Shown piece by piece: positions 17,650-26,146 of a stretch of DNA of 45,298 nt. The DNA is from Bacillota bacterium. Lineage in GTDB: Bacteria > Bacillota > Sulfobacillia > Sulfobacillales > JAIMBI01. Below the pieces are notes generated by a model. That model was given only the letters and a program-made list of their open reading frames with translations. It made no database searches and was not told the origin of the DNA. A program made the position numbers and the translations under genes. Where the stretch lies: positions 1 to 45,298 of the forward strand of contig JAJZWV010000028.1 in assembly GCA_021846505.1 (NCBI GenBank), given 5' to 3'. The first letter of the stretch is position 1. Each line of letters starts with the position of its first letter.

Positions 17650-18118
17650 GCGGCCGGGGCGCGCGCCGTGGCAGTCCGCCGCCGCGGCGGCACTGGTCGG
17701 CCTGCTGGTGGGGGCCGGGCTCACGCAAGTCCAGGACCACCGGTACGCCGGCGCCCTCGCAGAGCACCTGCGCATCTGCCAAGTGGAGCGCGCCCGCCAG
17801 CAGGGGGAAGCGGGTCGGCTGCGCGAGCAAATCCGGGTGCTGAGCCGCCAGCCGCCTGACACCCCGGTCGTCACCCAGGTGCACCTGGACCTCACGGGCC
17901 CGGGGCCCAGCATCGCTGACCTGGAGGCCGCCCTCGAGCCTGTCACATCTGCGCTGCTGGGCGTGCCGGTGTCGCAACTGCAGCCCGACTTAGTGTGGCA
18001 GGCCCTCAATAACCGCCAGGTCACCATCCTGGGCCGGCGCTACCGCATTACGACCCGTGCGCTCCTCATCAGCAGCCGCACGCGAATTTTGGTGCAGGCC
18101 ACGCCTGAGGGCGCCTAG
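17642..18118 (+). CDS. ytrI: YtrI-like sporulation membrane protein
   Basis: A 158-residue protein with one N-terminal membrane span (SAAAAALVGLLVGAGL). This is followed by a coiled-coil-like ICQVERARQQGEAGRLREQI and a C-terminal domain with VHLDLTGPG, IADLEAALEPVTSALLG and RYRITTRALLISSRTRILVQA. This is the architecture of YtrI, which in Bacillus is co-transcribed with ytrH and works in sporulation. The GTG start overlaps the end of ytrH, so translation is coupled. Family assignment rests on layout and neighbour as much as on sequence. Confidence 0.75.
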   Translation: MDERPGRAPWQSAAAAALVGLLVGAGLTQVQDHRYAGALAEHLRICQVERARQQGEAGRLREQIRVLSRQPPDTPVVTQVHLDLTGPGPSIADLEAALEPVTSALLGVPVSQLQPDLVWQALNNRQVTILGRRYRITTRALLISSRTRILVQATPEGA

Positions 18119-18164
18119 CGGCCGCGCCTTCCGCCGGGCCACCGCCGCCCGCCCGCTCGCCGAA

Positions 18165-19847
18165 CTACATCTCCATCACAATCGGCAGCACCATGGGCCG
18201 CCGGCGGGTGCGCTCAAACAGCAACTTGCCCAGCGCATCGCGCACCGACGTTTTGATGGTGCCCCAGTCCGGCCGCCCGCGCGACAAGCCGGACACCACC
18301 TCCCGCACCCGCTGGCGGGCTTCGTCCATCAGGCGCTCCGACTCTCGCACGTACACGAAGCCGCGCGACACCACGTCGGGCCCGGACACCAACTCACCGG
18401 TTTGGCTGTCAATGCCCATCACCACAATCAGCACGCCGTCTTGGGACAGCTGCCGGCGGTCGCGCAGCACAATATGGCCCACGTCGCCGACCCCCACGCC
18501 GTCCACCAGCACCTTGCCCCACGGCACCTGCCCGGCCACGTGGCCCGCGCGTTCGGAAAACTCCAGCACCGTCCCGTTCTCCGCGATGAAGATGTGGTCC
18601 GATTCGACGCCGACCGACCGGGCTAGCTCCGCATGGTGCACCAAGTGGCGGTACTCGCCATGCACCGGCACCATGTAGCGCGGCCGCACCAGGTTCAGCA
18701 TGAGCTTGAGCTCTTCTTGGGCCGCGTGGCCCGAGACGTGAACCCCCATGGGAATGCCGTAAACCACCTTGGCCCCCAGCCGGTACAAGTTGTCAATGGT
18801 GCGCGCCACCAGCTTCTCGTTGCCCGGGATCGGCGATGCCGCGATGATGACCGTATCGCCGGCCAAAATCTCGACGGTCCGGTGGTCGGACGCCGCCATC
18901 CGCGAAAGGGCGGACATGGGCTCCCCCTGGCTGCCTGTGGTGAGAATGAGGACTTTATCCGCGGGCAGCTTGGCAATCTCCTCCTTCTCGGCAAAAGTGC
19001 CCGCCGGAAAGGTGAGGTGCCCCAGTTCCTGCGCCTTCTTGACCACGTTCTCCATGCTCCGGCCCACCACGGCCACCCGGCGTCCATAGCGGGCGGCAAT
19101 GTCCACCGTCGAAGCAATCCGGTGGACGTGGCTCGCAAACGACGACACCAGCACGCGTCCGCGCGCTTCGCGAATGACCCGCTCCAGCGACTGGGCCACC
19201 GTGCGCTCCGACGGCGTAAAGCCGGGCCGCTCCGCATTGGTGCTGTCCGAAAACAGCACCAGCACGCCGTCGTCACCAGCCCGGGCCAGGCGTTCAAACT
19301 CTGCCACACGCGCGTCCACCGGCGTGTGGTCAAACTTGAAGTCACCGGTGTGCACCAGCGTGCCGGCCGCCGTCTTGATAATCAAGCCCATGGCGTCGGG
19401 TATGGAGTGGTTGACCCGATACCACTCCACGGTGATGCGGCTCTTGCCAATCGCGTAGGGCCGGCCGGGCTGAATGACCTCGGAGCCGGGCGGCAGCGGC
19501 AGGCGGTGCTCATCCAGCTTTAGCTGCACCAAACCCATCGTCAGGGTGGACCCGTACACCGGCACTGGCAGGTCACGCAGCACATACGGCAGGGCCCCAA
19601 TGTGGTCCTCATGCCCATGAGTCAGGACAATCCCCGCCACGCGGTCGGCGTGCTCGCGCACAAACTGGATGTCGGGCAGAACCAAGTCCACCCCGGGCAT
19701 TTCCTCGTCGGGAAACGCCAGCCCGCTGTCAATGAGAATGATGTCCTCGCCAATCCACAACACAGATAAATTTTTTCCAATTTCGCCTATGCCACCCAAT
19801 GGAACGAATCGAACCGTTCCGTTTTCCGGTTTCTCCAGAACTTCCAC
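18165..19847 (-). CDS. rnj: ribonuclease J
   Basis: A 560-residue metallo-beta-lactamase/beta-CASP RNase. It has FVPLGGIGEIGKNL at the N-terminus, the metal site THGHEDHIGALPY, HTGDFK, the SDSTNAERPG loop, TTGSQGEPMSAL and the C-terminal HVSGHAAQEE and PVHGEYRHL motifs. It performs 5'-exonucleolytic and endonucleolytic mRNA decay and rRNA maturation, and corresponds to Bacillus ymfA/rnjB by position. GTG at 19847 gives the normal length. A CTG at 19832, 8 nt behind GGAGG, is an equally good candidate by spacing, since the GTG overlaps the ribosome-binding site. A canonical promoter lies 160 bp upstream. Confidence 0.95.
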   Translation of the reverse strand: MEVLEKPENGTVRFVPLGGIGEIGKNLSVLWIGEDIILIDSGLAFPDEEMPGVDLVLPDIQFVREHADRVAGIVLTHGHEDHIGALPYVLRDLPVPVYGSTLTMGLVQLKLDEHRLPLPPGSEVIQPGRPYAIGKSRITVEWYRVNHSIPDAMGLIIKTAAGTLVHTGDFKFDHTPVDARVAEFERLARAGDDGVLVLFSDSTNAERPGFTPSERTVAQSLERVIREARGRVLVSSFASHVHRIASTVDIAARYGRRVAVVGRSMENVVKKAQELGHLTFPAGTFAEKEEIAKLPADKVLILTTGSQGEPMSALSRMAASDHRTVEILAGDTVIIAASPIPGNEKLVARTIDNLYRLGAKVVYGIPMGVHVSGHAAQEELKLMLNLVRPRYMVPVHGEYRHLVHHAELARSVGVESDHIFIAENGTVLEFSERAGHVAGQVPWGKVLVDGVGVGDVGHIVLRDRRQLSQDGVLIVVMGIDSQTGELVSGPDVVSRGFVYVRESERLMDEARQRVREVVSGLSRGRPDWGTIKTSVRDALGKLLFERTRRRPMVLPIVMEM

Positions 19848-20007
19848 CTCCAAGTACCCTCGCGTCGTGGGTTCGGGGCACGAAACAACCCAGCCTTTCA
19901 GCCCGCGCGCTACGCACCAGCCGAAAGACCTGTCCGAAACCGCTCCTGGCTCGCAATCCGGCCAAGCCTGTCCACAGACGGAACCACCGCACGCTTCAGT
20001 CCGGCAT

Positions 20008-20038
20008 ATTATACGGCACGCAGGCAGGCCTGTGTCAA
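20008..20038 (-). promoter_or_regulatory. sigma-A-type promoter for RNase J
   Basis: TTGACA (20033-20038, minus strand) and TATAAT (20008-20013) are both perfect consensus boxes, with a 19-nt spacer. The predicted start near 20001 leaves a leader of about 155 nt before the RNase J start. This makes RNase J independent of the dap genes that precede it. Confidence 0.75.
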
Positions 20039-20150
20039 AGTCCGAGGCCTGGTGCCTTTTGGCCGCCGCGGCCTCGGCGCCGCCCGGCAGACGGTGTGTG
20101 CCGCCTGCGCGCCAGACCATCGGCGCCGGCGCGGGCGGCGTGGGAAAGGG

Positions 20151-21074
20151 TCACTCGGCTTGTGCTAGCCCCGCCTCCTGCAGTGCGCGCGCGAGGCCCG
20201 CCATCTCCGCATCGGTCGCCGGCACCAGCGGCAAGCGGGGCGGCCCCGCCGGCAGGCCGCGCCGGCTTAGGGCCCACTTCAGGGGAATGGGATTCGAGAC
20301 GGCAAAGAGGCCTGCAATCACCGGCGCGAGCCGATCGGTCACCCGGGCCGCCTCGGCCAAGCGACCGGCAGCCGCGTAGGCGATCACCGCGGCAATTTCG
20401 GGACCCGCCACGTGGCTCGCGACACTGACCACACCGTGTGCACCGGCCTGAAGCGACGCCAGCAACAGGGCGTCCTCGCCCGTAAACACCCGCCGCCCGG
20501 GCGGCATCCGGGCCGCCAGCGCCGCCGCGTGCTGAACAGCCCCGGACGCTTCTTTCACCGCCCAGACATTCTCGTGCTGGGCCATGAGCGCCAGACTGGT
20601 TTCCGCGGCAAGGTGCACGCCGGTCCGGCTGGGCACGTTGTACAGCATGAGCGGCAGGCGGGTGGCCGCCGCCACCGCCCCAAAGTGTGCGGCCAGCCCC
20701 GACTGCGGCGGCTTGTTGTAGTAGGGCGTGACCACCATCACCCCATCGGCTCCCCACGCCTCCGCCAGCCGCGTCCACTCCACCGTGGTGGCGGTGCTGT
20801 TGTGGCCCGTGGATAGGAACAGCGGCAGGCCCGGCACCGCCCCCCGGACGGCGTTGAGCAGCTGGCGGCGCTCCTCCACCGACAGCGTCGGACCCTCACC
20901 CGTCGTGCCCGCCAGCACCAGCGCCTCGGTGCCGTGCAGGCTGAGCCAATGCGCCAGGCGGGCCGCCCCGGCCGGATCGAGTGACCCGTCCGAGGCGAAC
21001 GGGGTGGCCATGGCGGTGAATACACGGATCTGCGACAAGTCGCACTGCCTCGTCGGGACTATCTTCGACGCCAT
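20151..21074 (-). CDS. dapA: 4-hydroxy-tetrahydrodipicolinate synthase
   Basis: A 307-residue TIM-barrel enzyme. It has TAMATPF, GTTGEGPTLS, TPYYNKPPQ, the YNVPSRTG segment with the catalytic Tyr, and the Schiff-base lysine in VWAVKEASG. It condenses pyruvate with aspartate semialdehyde, giving the common precursor of diaminopimelate, lysine and dipicolinate. ATG at 21074 has GGAGGAGGG about 7 nt upstream. It lies 93 bp after dapG, with a stem-loop in the gap, at the end of the asd-dapG-dapA run as in Bacillus. Confidence 0.95.
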   Translation of the reverse strand: MASKIVPTRQCDLSQIRVFTAMATPFASDGSLDPAGAARLAHWLSLHGTEALVLAGTTGEGPTLSVEERRQLLNAVRGAVPGLPLFLSTGHNSTATTVEWTRLAEAWGADGVMVVTPYYNKPPQSGLAAHFGAVAAATRLPLMLYNVPSRTGVHLAAETSLALMAQHENVWAVKEASGAVQHAAALAARMPPGRRVFTGEDALLLASLQAGAHGVVSVASHVAGPEIAAVIAYAAAGRLAEAARVTDRLAPVIAGLFAVSNPIPLKWALSRRGLPAGPPRLPLVPATDAEMAGLARALQEAGLAQAE

Positions 21075-21131
21075 TTTTGGCCCTCCTCCGGCACTGCCAC
21101 TACCACCGGCTCCTGCGCCTCTGCCCATGGC

Positions 21132-21174
21132 GCTCTGAGGGCTGCGGCCCCGCCGGGCCGACGGCTCTCAGAGC
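21132..21174 (-). repeat. stem-loop between dapG and dapA
   Basis: GCTCTGAG (21132-21139) pairs with CTCAGAGC (21167-21174), and an inner CGGCCC-CGCC-GGGCCG (21145-21160) forms a second helix. The outer arm includes the dapG stop codon. No U-tract follows, so it may be a partial terminator, an mRNA processing site or a stability element that tunes dapA relative to dapG. Confidence 0.4.
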
Positions 21175-22379
21175 CCGAAGCTGTCGTGCAGGCATCGCAC
21201 TGCGGGCTCCATCGAGGCCCGCTCCACCAAGCACGAAATGGTCGAGTGGCTGTCGGCGGTCTGGAGCACGGCAATGTGAGCCTCGGACAGCGCGCCCAGG
21301 ACGTGCGCCATCACGCCCGGCAAGCCGTGGATCGCCGAGCCCACCACCGACACCTTGGCGCGGTCGGGCTGCACCGCACACGCCAGGTGCTGAGCTGCAG
21401 CCACCTCCTGAGCGCGCGGGCCTAGCTCCATCGGGATGCAGAAGTACGCCGCATCGGGAAATACGTTGATTAAATCCACCGAAATGCCGGCTTCCGCCAG
21501 CGCCTGAAACAGCCGCCAGGCCCAGTTGCCCGGCTCCGCAGGCGAGCCATCCACCCGGCACTGGGCCAGCCCATCTAGGGCGGTCACACCTGTTACCGCC
21601 GAGGCAGGCTCCCGGTGTGCCCACGAGTCGAGGGTGCGCGGCGCCGCCCCCACCATGGTGCCATCGGAATCGGAGAACGTGCTGCGAATCCGGAGCGGCA
21701 CCGCAAACTGGCGCGCAATCTCCACGGCGCGGGGATGCATAACGCGCGCCCCCAGGGTGGCCATCTGCAGCACTTCATCGTAGTCTGCCGCGGGCACGTG
21801 GTGGGCATCGGCCACAATGCGGGGGTCGGCGGTCATCAGCCCCTCGACGTCTGTGAAGATATCCACCACCTCGGCTTTCAGGGCAGCCCCCAGCGCGGCC
21901 GCCGTCGTATCCGATCCGCCCCGCCCCAGCGTCGTCAGCTTGCCGGAGGCCGTCCGGCCTTGAAAGCCTGCCACCACTGGCACGCGCGCGCTAGCCAGCA
22001 GCGCTTCCACCGGGGTGGGATCCACGTCCAAGATGCGTGCGCTGCCATGCTCCCCGTCCGTGACAATGCCCGCTGCCCCGCCGGTGAGGGGCACGGCCGG
22101 GATGCCCCGGCGCACCAAGCACGACGCCACCACGGCAGCGGCTATCACTTCGCCGCAGCCCAGCAGCAAGTCGAGATGCTCGGGCTCAAGCGCTCCGGCA
22201 TCCACCAGCGAGAGCAAGGTATCTGTGGCATAGGGAGCTCCCTGGCGGCCCATGGCCGATACCACCACCACGGGGCGATAGCCCTGCTCCTGGGCCCGCA
22301 CCACCAAATCCACCACGCGGTCGCGGTGGCGCTCACTCTGCACCGAGGTGCCGCCAAACTTCTGCACGATCACTTTCAT
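21168..22379 (-). CDS. dapG: aspartokinase (DapG type)
   Basis: A 403-residue aspartate kinase. The kinase domain starts VIVQKFGGTSV and contains GRGGSDTTAAALGAAL and EVVDIFTDVEGLMTADPRIV. The C-terminal half holds two ACT domains (SVDLINVFPDAAYF and KVSVVGSAIHGLPGV). It phosphorylates aspartate as the entry step to the lysine/threonine/methionine and diaminopimelate routes. Clustering with asd, dapA and the dipicolinate synthase genes matches Bacillus DapG, the diaminopimelate-sensitive isozyme; the feedback ligand here is inferred. The start overlaps the asd stop as ATGA. Confidence 0.95.
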   Translation of the reverse strand: MKVIVQKFGGTSVQSERHRDRVVDLVVRAQEQGYRPVVVVSAMGRQGAPYATDTLLSLVDAGALEPEHLDLLLGCGEVIAAAVVASCLVRRGIPAVPLTGGAAGIVTDGEHGSARILDVDPTPVEALLASARVPVVAGFQGRTASGKLTTLGRGGSDTTAAALGAALKAEVVDIFTDVEGLMTADPRIVADAHHVPAADYDEVLQMATLGARVMHPRAVEIARQFAVPLRIRSTFSDSDGTMVGAAPRTLDSWAHREPASAVTGVTALDGLAQCRVDGSPAEPGNWAWRLFQALAEAGISVDLINVFPDAAYFCIPMELGPRAQEVAAAQHLACAVQPDRAKVSVVGSAIHGLPGVMAHVLGALSEAHIAVLQTADSHSTISCLVERASMEPAVRCLHDSFGL

Positions 22380-23425
22380 GCCGAGATTGCCCCCCGCCGG
22401 ATGGCTTCCGCCAAAATGTGCAGGCCATTCAGGGCCGCGCCCTTGCGCAGGTTGTCGCAGGATAAAAACAAGTGCACCGTATCGGCTGCGTAGGGATCGG
22501 AGCGCACACGGCCCACCCAAACGTCATCGGTGCCCGCAGCCTCCCGGGGCGTCGGGAAAATGCCCTGCGCGGGATCATCGGCCAGTCGGATGCCGGGCGC
22601 GTCTGATAGCCAGGCGCGCACTTCGCCGGCGGCCACCGGGGCGGCACACTGGATCGCCACGGACTCCGAGTGGCCAACCGCCACTGGCACGCGCACCGCC
22701 GTGGCCACCACCGGCACCGGGCTGTCTAGCACCTTCTGCGTCTCCCGCATCAGCTTCCATTCTTCGCCCGTGAAGCCTGCCTCCCCAAACACGTCGCACT
22801 GGGGAAGCACGTTGCCGGCAATGGGGGCGGGGTAAGCGCGCGGGGGCGGCGCCGGGATCCCCGCCCACTCAGCGCGCGCCTGCGCCGCCCATTCCTCCAA
22901 AGCCTCGCGCCCGCTGCCCGAGACCGCTTGGTAAGTGGATACCACGACCCGCACCAGCGCGCGGTGCCGGCGCACAAGGTTTAGCACCATCGCGAGGGGG
23001 ATGGTGGAGCAGTTTGGGGTGGAGACCAGCCGCACCCCGGGCACCAAGTGATGGCCGTTCACTTCCGGCACCACCAAGGGCACCGCCGGGTCCATGCGCC
23101 AGCGGCTGGACTTGTCAATCACCAGTGTGCCCCGCCGGGCGGCCCAGGGCGCCCAATGGGCAGACACCTCGTTCGGCGTAGCCATAAACGCCACGGCCGC
23201 GCGGCCGAGCGTGTCTTCCTGCAAACCTTGCACCGCCAGCTGTTCGCTGCCATAAGCCACCGCGCGCGCCTCTCTCCGCTCGGTGGCGAGCGCCATCACC
23301 GCGCGCGCTGGCACGCCGGCCTCGGCCAGCAGGTCCAGCAGCAGCTCGCCCACCAGTCCGGTAGCCCCCACCACAGCGATGGGGGCCGGCCCTGCCGCCA
23401 ACCCTGCCGCTGTTGCTGCCCCCAC
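22376..23425 (-). CDS. asd: aspartate-semialdehyde dehydrogenase
   Basis: A 349-residue enzyme with the NADP-binding VVGATGLVG motif, the DKSSRWRMD loop, the catalytic cysteine in STPNCSTIPL and the histidine in VPVAVGHSE. It reduces aspartyl phosphate to the semialdehyde used by DapA. The start is GTG with GGAGG upstream. It begins 4 nt after the dpaB stop and overlaps dapG by four bases, so dpaA-dpaB-asd-dapG form a tightly coupled unit. Confidence 0.95.
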   Translation of the reverse strand: MGAATAAGLAAGPAPIAVVGATGLVGELLLDLLAEAGVPARAVMALATERREARAVAYGSEQLAVQGLQEDTLGRAAVAFMATPNEVSAHWAPWAARRGTLVIDKSSRWRMDPAVPLVVPEVNGHHLVPGVRLVSTPNCSTIPLAMVLNLVRRHRALVRVVVSTYQAVSGSGREALEEWAAQARAEWAGIPAPPPRAYPAPIAGNVLPQCDVFGEAGFTGEEWKLMRETQKVLDSPVPVVATAVRVPVAVGHSESVAIQCAAPVAAGEVRAWLSDAPGIRLADDPAQGIFPTPREAAGTDDVWVGRVRSDPYAADTVHLFLSCDNLRKGAALNGLHILAEAIRRGAISA

Positions 23426-23429
23426 CCCG

Positions 23430-24020
23430 CTACCGCCTCCACTCTCGAATCAGGGGCTGCAGCTGCTCGCCCCTCAGCGCCGCCTCAATCGTGTCTTCCA
23501 CCAGCTCCAGGTGGGCATCCACCGACCTGGGCTTCTCCGTCGGATTGTCCTGCCCGAACGGCACAAAGTAAATGCTGCGGCACGCCAAGAGCCGCCCTAA
23601 GTTGGCGGCGTTCATCCCCAGCGCATCATTCGTCGTAATGGCCAGCACCACCGGCCGCGCGTTGCGCAGCTGCGCCTTGACCGCCATCGTCGTTGGGCTG
23701 TCATTAATGGCATTGGCCAACTTGGCCAGTGTGTTTCCGGTGCACGGCATCACCAGCATGACGTCAAACCAGTACTGCGGCCCGCTGGGCTCCACCTCGG
23801 GAATGCTTGCCAACGGCTCGTGGCCCGTCGCCTCCGCCACCTGCCCCCACCAAGCGTCCGGGGTGCCGAAGCGCGTCGCATCGCGCAACAGCGCGCTGGA
23901 CATCACCGCTGTCAACGCGGCGCCTTCGGATCGCAGGCGCTTCATTGTATCGACTGCTCGGTCCATGTTGCAATGTGATCCGCCCACGGCAATGCCAACC
24001 CGGACGTTTGCCAAGCTCAT
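23430..24020 (-). CDS. dpaB: dipicolinate synthase subunit B
   Basis: A 196-residue flavoprotein-like subunit with GIAVGGSHCNMD near the N-terminus, MLVMPCTGNTLAKLANAINDSPTTMA, AITTNDALG and YFVPFGQDNP. These are the characteristic motifs of SpoVFB/DpaB. With DpaA it converts the DapA product to dipicolinic acid for the spore core, in the mother cell. ATG at 24020 is preceded by AAGGAGAT and overlaps the dpaA stop as ATGA. Confidence 0.95.
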   Translation of the reverse strand: MSLANVRVGIAVGGSHCNMDRAVDTMKRLRSEGAALTAVMSSALLRDATRFGTPDAWWGQVAEATGHEPLASIPEVEPSGPQYWFDVMLVMPCTGNTLAKLANAINDSPTTMAVKAQLRNARPVVLAITTNDALGMNAANLGRLLACRSIYFVPFGQDNPTEKPRSVDAHLELVEDTIEAALRGEQLQPLIREWRR

Positions 24021-24889
24021 CGTGCATCTCCTTTCTCGGCGCGGCCCTCGTCGCACCATTCCTGCCAAATTTCCACGACACAGCACTCCAGCACCGCTGC
24101 TGCGGCCGCTGGCGCTACCCGACCCGGCACCGACCGGTCGACGGTCAGACGGGAACCCAGCCAGGCCACCGCCTCCGCAGCAAAGCCGCCCGGTGCGGAC
24201 GCGAGGTCCAGGACGCGGGCTCGCGGCGGCAGCACCCAGACGTCGCTGGCACCGAACACGGGGGCCGGGACGGTATTGAACAGGTAATCAGCACCGGCCA
24301 ATACACCGGGGGAGAACGGCGCCGCGCCGAGGCAGAGCGTCCGAGCGCGCCCCCGCGCTCCCGGATCGCGGTCCACCACCACCACGTCGGCTCCCAGCGC
24401 ACGGGCCCGGACAGCCAGGGCGGTGCCCACGCGGCCCAGCCCCGCCACCAGCAAGCGCGAGCCCCTGACCGTGGTGGTTCCGGTGCCCAGTGCCCAGGCC
24501 AAGGCGCCTTCGGCAGTGGGAATCGCATTGGGCCAGGCAAACTCCGCCCGCTCGCGATAGGCGGCCCAAGGCACGCTGAGCCGCGCCGCCCACGCGGCCG
24601 CCACCGCGCCGGCCACGACCCCCACGCTCGCCGCCAGGTGCGCGGCCGGCAGATACAGCGCACCGGCGGGGCCACGCACGCGGCCCGACGCGTCAATGCC
24701 CGACGGCGGGGCCACCACCAGCGCCCCGGTCAGCAGTGCAGGCGGCGGCGTGCGGCCCTCGGTGGGGTTCTGCCCGAATAAGTGCGCGGAACCGCCCCGC
24801 TGCCGCCAGCGCGCCACCAGCTCCGCCTCGCGGCGGTCCCCACCCAGCACCACGATGCCGGGCAGACTCCTCGGAAAGTATGTGGCCAT
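24017..24889 (-). CDS. dpaA: dipicolinate synthase subunit A
   Basis: A 290-residue SpoVFA/DpaA protein. The N-terminal domain has IVVLGGDRREAELV. The second, Rossmann, domain has LLVAGLGRVGTALAVRARALGADVVVVDRD and the C-terminal VLDLASAPGGF, as in dipicolinate synthase A. It is the dehydrogenase-like partner of DpaB. A TATAGT box (24916-24921) lies upstream without a convincing -35; a mother-cell sigma-K promoter would be expected from Bacillus but is not clearly visible. The neighbour upstream is a DapL-like aminotransferase. Confidence 0.93.
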   Translation of the reverse strand: MATYFPRSLPGIVVLGGDRREAELVARWRQRGGSAHLFGQNPTEGRTPPPALLTGALVVAPPSGIDASGRVRGPAGALYLPAAHLAASVGVVAGAVAAAWAARLSVPWAAYRERAEFAWPNAIPTAEGALAWALGTGTTTVRGSRLLVAGLGRVGTALAVRARALGADVVVVDRDPGARGRARTLCLGAAPFSPGVLAGADYLFNTVPAPVFGASDVWVLPPRARVLDLASAPGGFAAEAVAWLGSRLTVDRSVPGRVAPAAAAAVLECCVVEIWQEWCDEGRAEKGDAR

Positions 24890-24973
24890 CCCGTCCTCCG
24901 ATCCGATGTCCGTTCACTATACGGCCCGGTCCGGAGTGAGGTGCCTGGGGCGGCAGCAATCGCGCAGCGAAGT

Positions 24974-26146
24974 CTAGTGAGCGCGGGCGGCGAGATTCGG
25001 AGCCAGCACGGCCTGCAGCCGCTCAAGGCCGCGCTCCAGAATGGCTTCCGAGTGGGTCAAGCTGATCCGCACATAGCCGCCGCTGGCCGGCCCGAATGCC
25101 GACCCGGGCGCTACCGCCACTCCCGCCTCCAGCGCGGCGCGAGCGACCCGGTCGCCATCGCCTCCGGGCACGGGCACCCAGCAGTACACGGCGCCGGCCG
25201 GGGCCGGAATGCAAATGCCCGCCTCGGCCAGGCGTCCGACCACGAGGTCGCGCCGCGCCCGATATCGGCGGCGCAGCACGTCAGGGTGGTCGTGCCCCAG
25301 TGCTTCCGCAGCCGCGACCTGTATCGGCACGAAAACCCCGGCATTCACATTGGCTTCGACGCGGCCGACCGCTTCGATGAGGTGGGCGCCCCCGACTAAC
25401 GCGCCCACGCGCCAACCCTGCATGCTGTGCCCCTTGGACCATGTCAGGCACTCCAGCACGTACGGCTTCGCGTCCGGCACCTCTAGGGCGCTGTGGGCCC
25501 GCCCTTCATAAACCAGCTCGGCATAAGCCAAGTCGCTCACCAGCACCGCATCACGGCGGCGGCAGAACGCGACCCAGTCGCGGATCGCGGCCAAGGGACT
25601 GACCGCTCCCGTCGGATTGTTGGGATAGTTCACATACAGCACTCGGGCCGCTGCGGCGTCGGCCGTGCTCACCGCCCCTAGGTTCGGCAGAAAGTCGGGC
25701 GCGGGGGACAGCGGCACATCCACTGTCCGCGCCCCGAACAGCGAGCCCGCCATGCGATACGACGGATACCCCGGATCCGGCACCAGCACCACGTCGCCCG
25801 GGTTGACCAGCGCCAGCGTCAAATGAACCAGGGCTTCTTTGGACCCCAAGGTGATCCATACCTCCCGCTCGGGATCCACCGATACCTCAAACTCTTGGCG
25901 GTACCAATCGGCGACCGCTCGCCGCAGGCCCGCCGTGCCCCGATACGGTGGATAGCGGTGGGCGGCAGGACGGGCGGTCGCCGCCGCCAGCGTCGCCACC
26001 AGCGGCGGCGCCGGCGGCAAATCCGGGTCGCTGATGCCCAGATCCACGACATCGGCGCCCCGCGCAGTGAGCTTCGCTTTTTGCCACGCGATCGACTGGA
26101 AGACATACGGCGGGAGCGCCTGCATGCGGTCAGCGAGGCGGGGCAT
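24974..26146 (-). CDS. dapL: class I/II aminotransferase, probably LL-diaminopimelate aminotransferase
   Basis: A 390-residue PLP fold-type I enzyme. It has PPYVFQSIAWQKAKL and VVDLGISDPDLPP, HRYPPYRGTAGLRRAVADW, PGYPSYRMAG, YVNYPNNPTGA, and the PLP lysine in TWSKGHSMQGWRVG, with a C-terminal GYVRISLTHSE arginine. The DLGI.DPDLP start is typical of DapL and related aminotransferases. DapL makes LL-diaminopimelate directly from tetrahydrodipicolinate, and the surrounding dapA, asd and dapG support this. The substrate is inferred, since near relatives act on other amino acids. The ATG is within the end of the upstream small gene, indicating coupling. Confidence 0.78.
   Translation of the reverse strand: MPRLADRMQALPPYVFQSIAWQKAKLTARGADVVDLGISDPDLPPAPPLVATLAAATARPAAHRYPPYRGTAGLRRAVADWYRQEFEVSVDPEREVWITLGSKEALVHLTLALVNPGDVVLVPDPGYPSYRMAGSLFGARTVDVPLSPAPDFLPNLGAVSTADAAAARVLYVNYPNNPTGAVSPLAAIRDWVAFCRRRDAVLVSDLAYAELVYEGRAHSALEVPDAKPYVLECLTWSKGHSMQGWRVGALVGGAHLIEAVGRVEANVNAGVFVPIQVAAAEALGHDHPDVLRRRYRARRDLVVGRLAEAGICIPAPAGAVYCWVPVPGGDGDRVARAALEAGVAVAPGSAFGPASGGYVRISLTHSEAILERGLERLQAVLAPNLAARAH

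Noticed and set aside
18633-19523. 296-codon plus-strand frame opposite RNase J
   Set aside because: Shadow of a highly conserved RNase J coding region, with His/Arg-rich composition.
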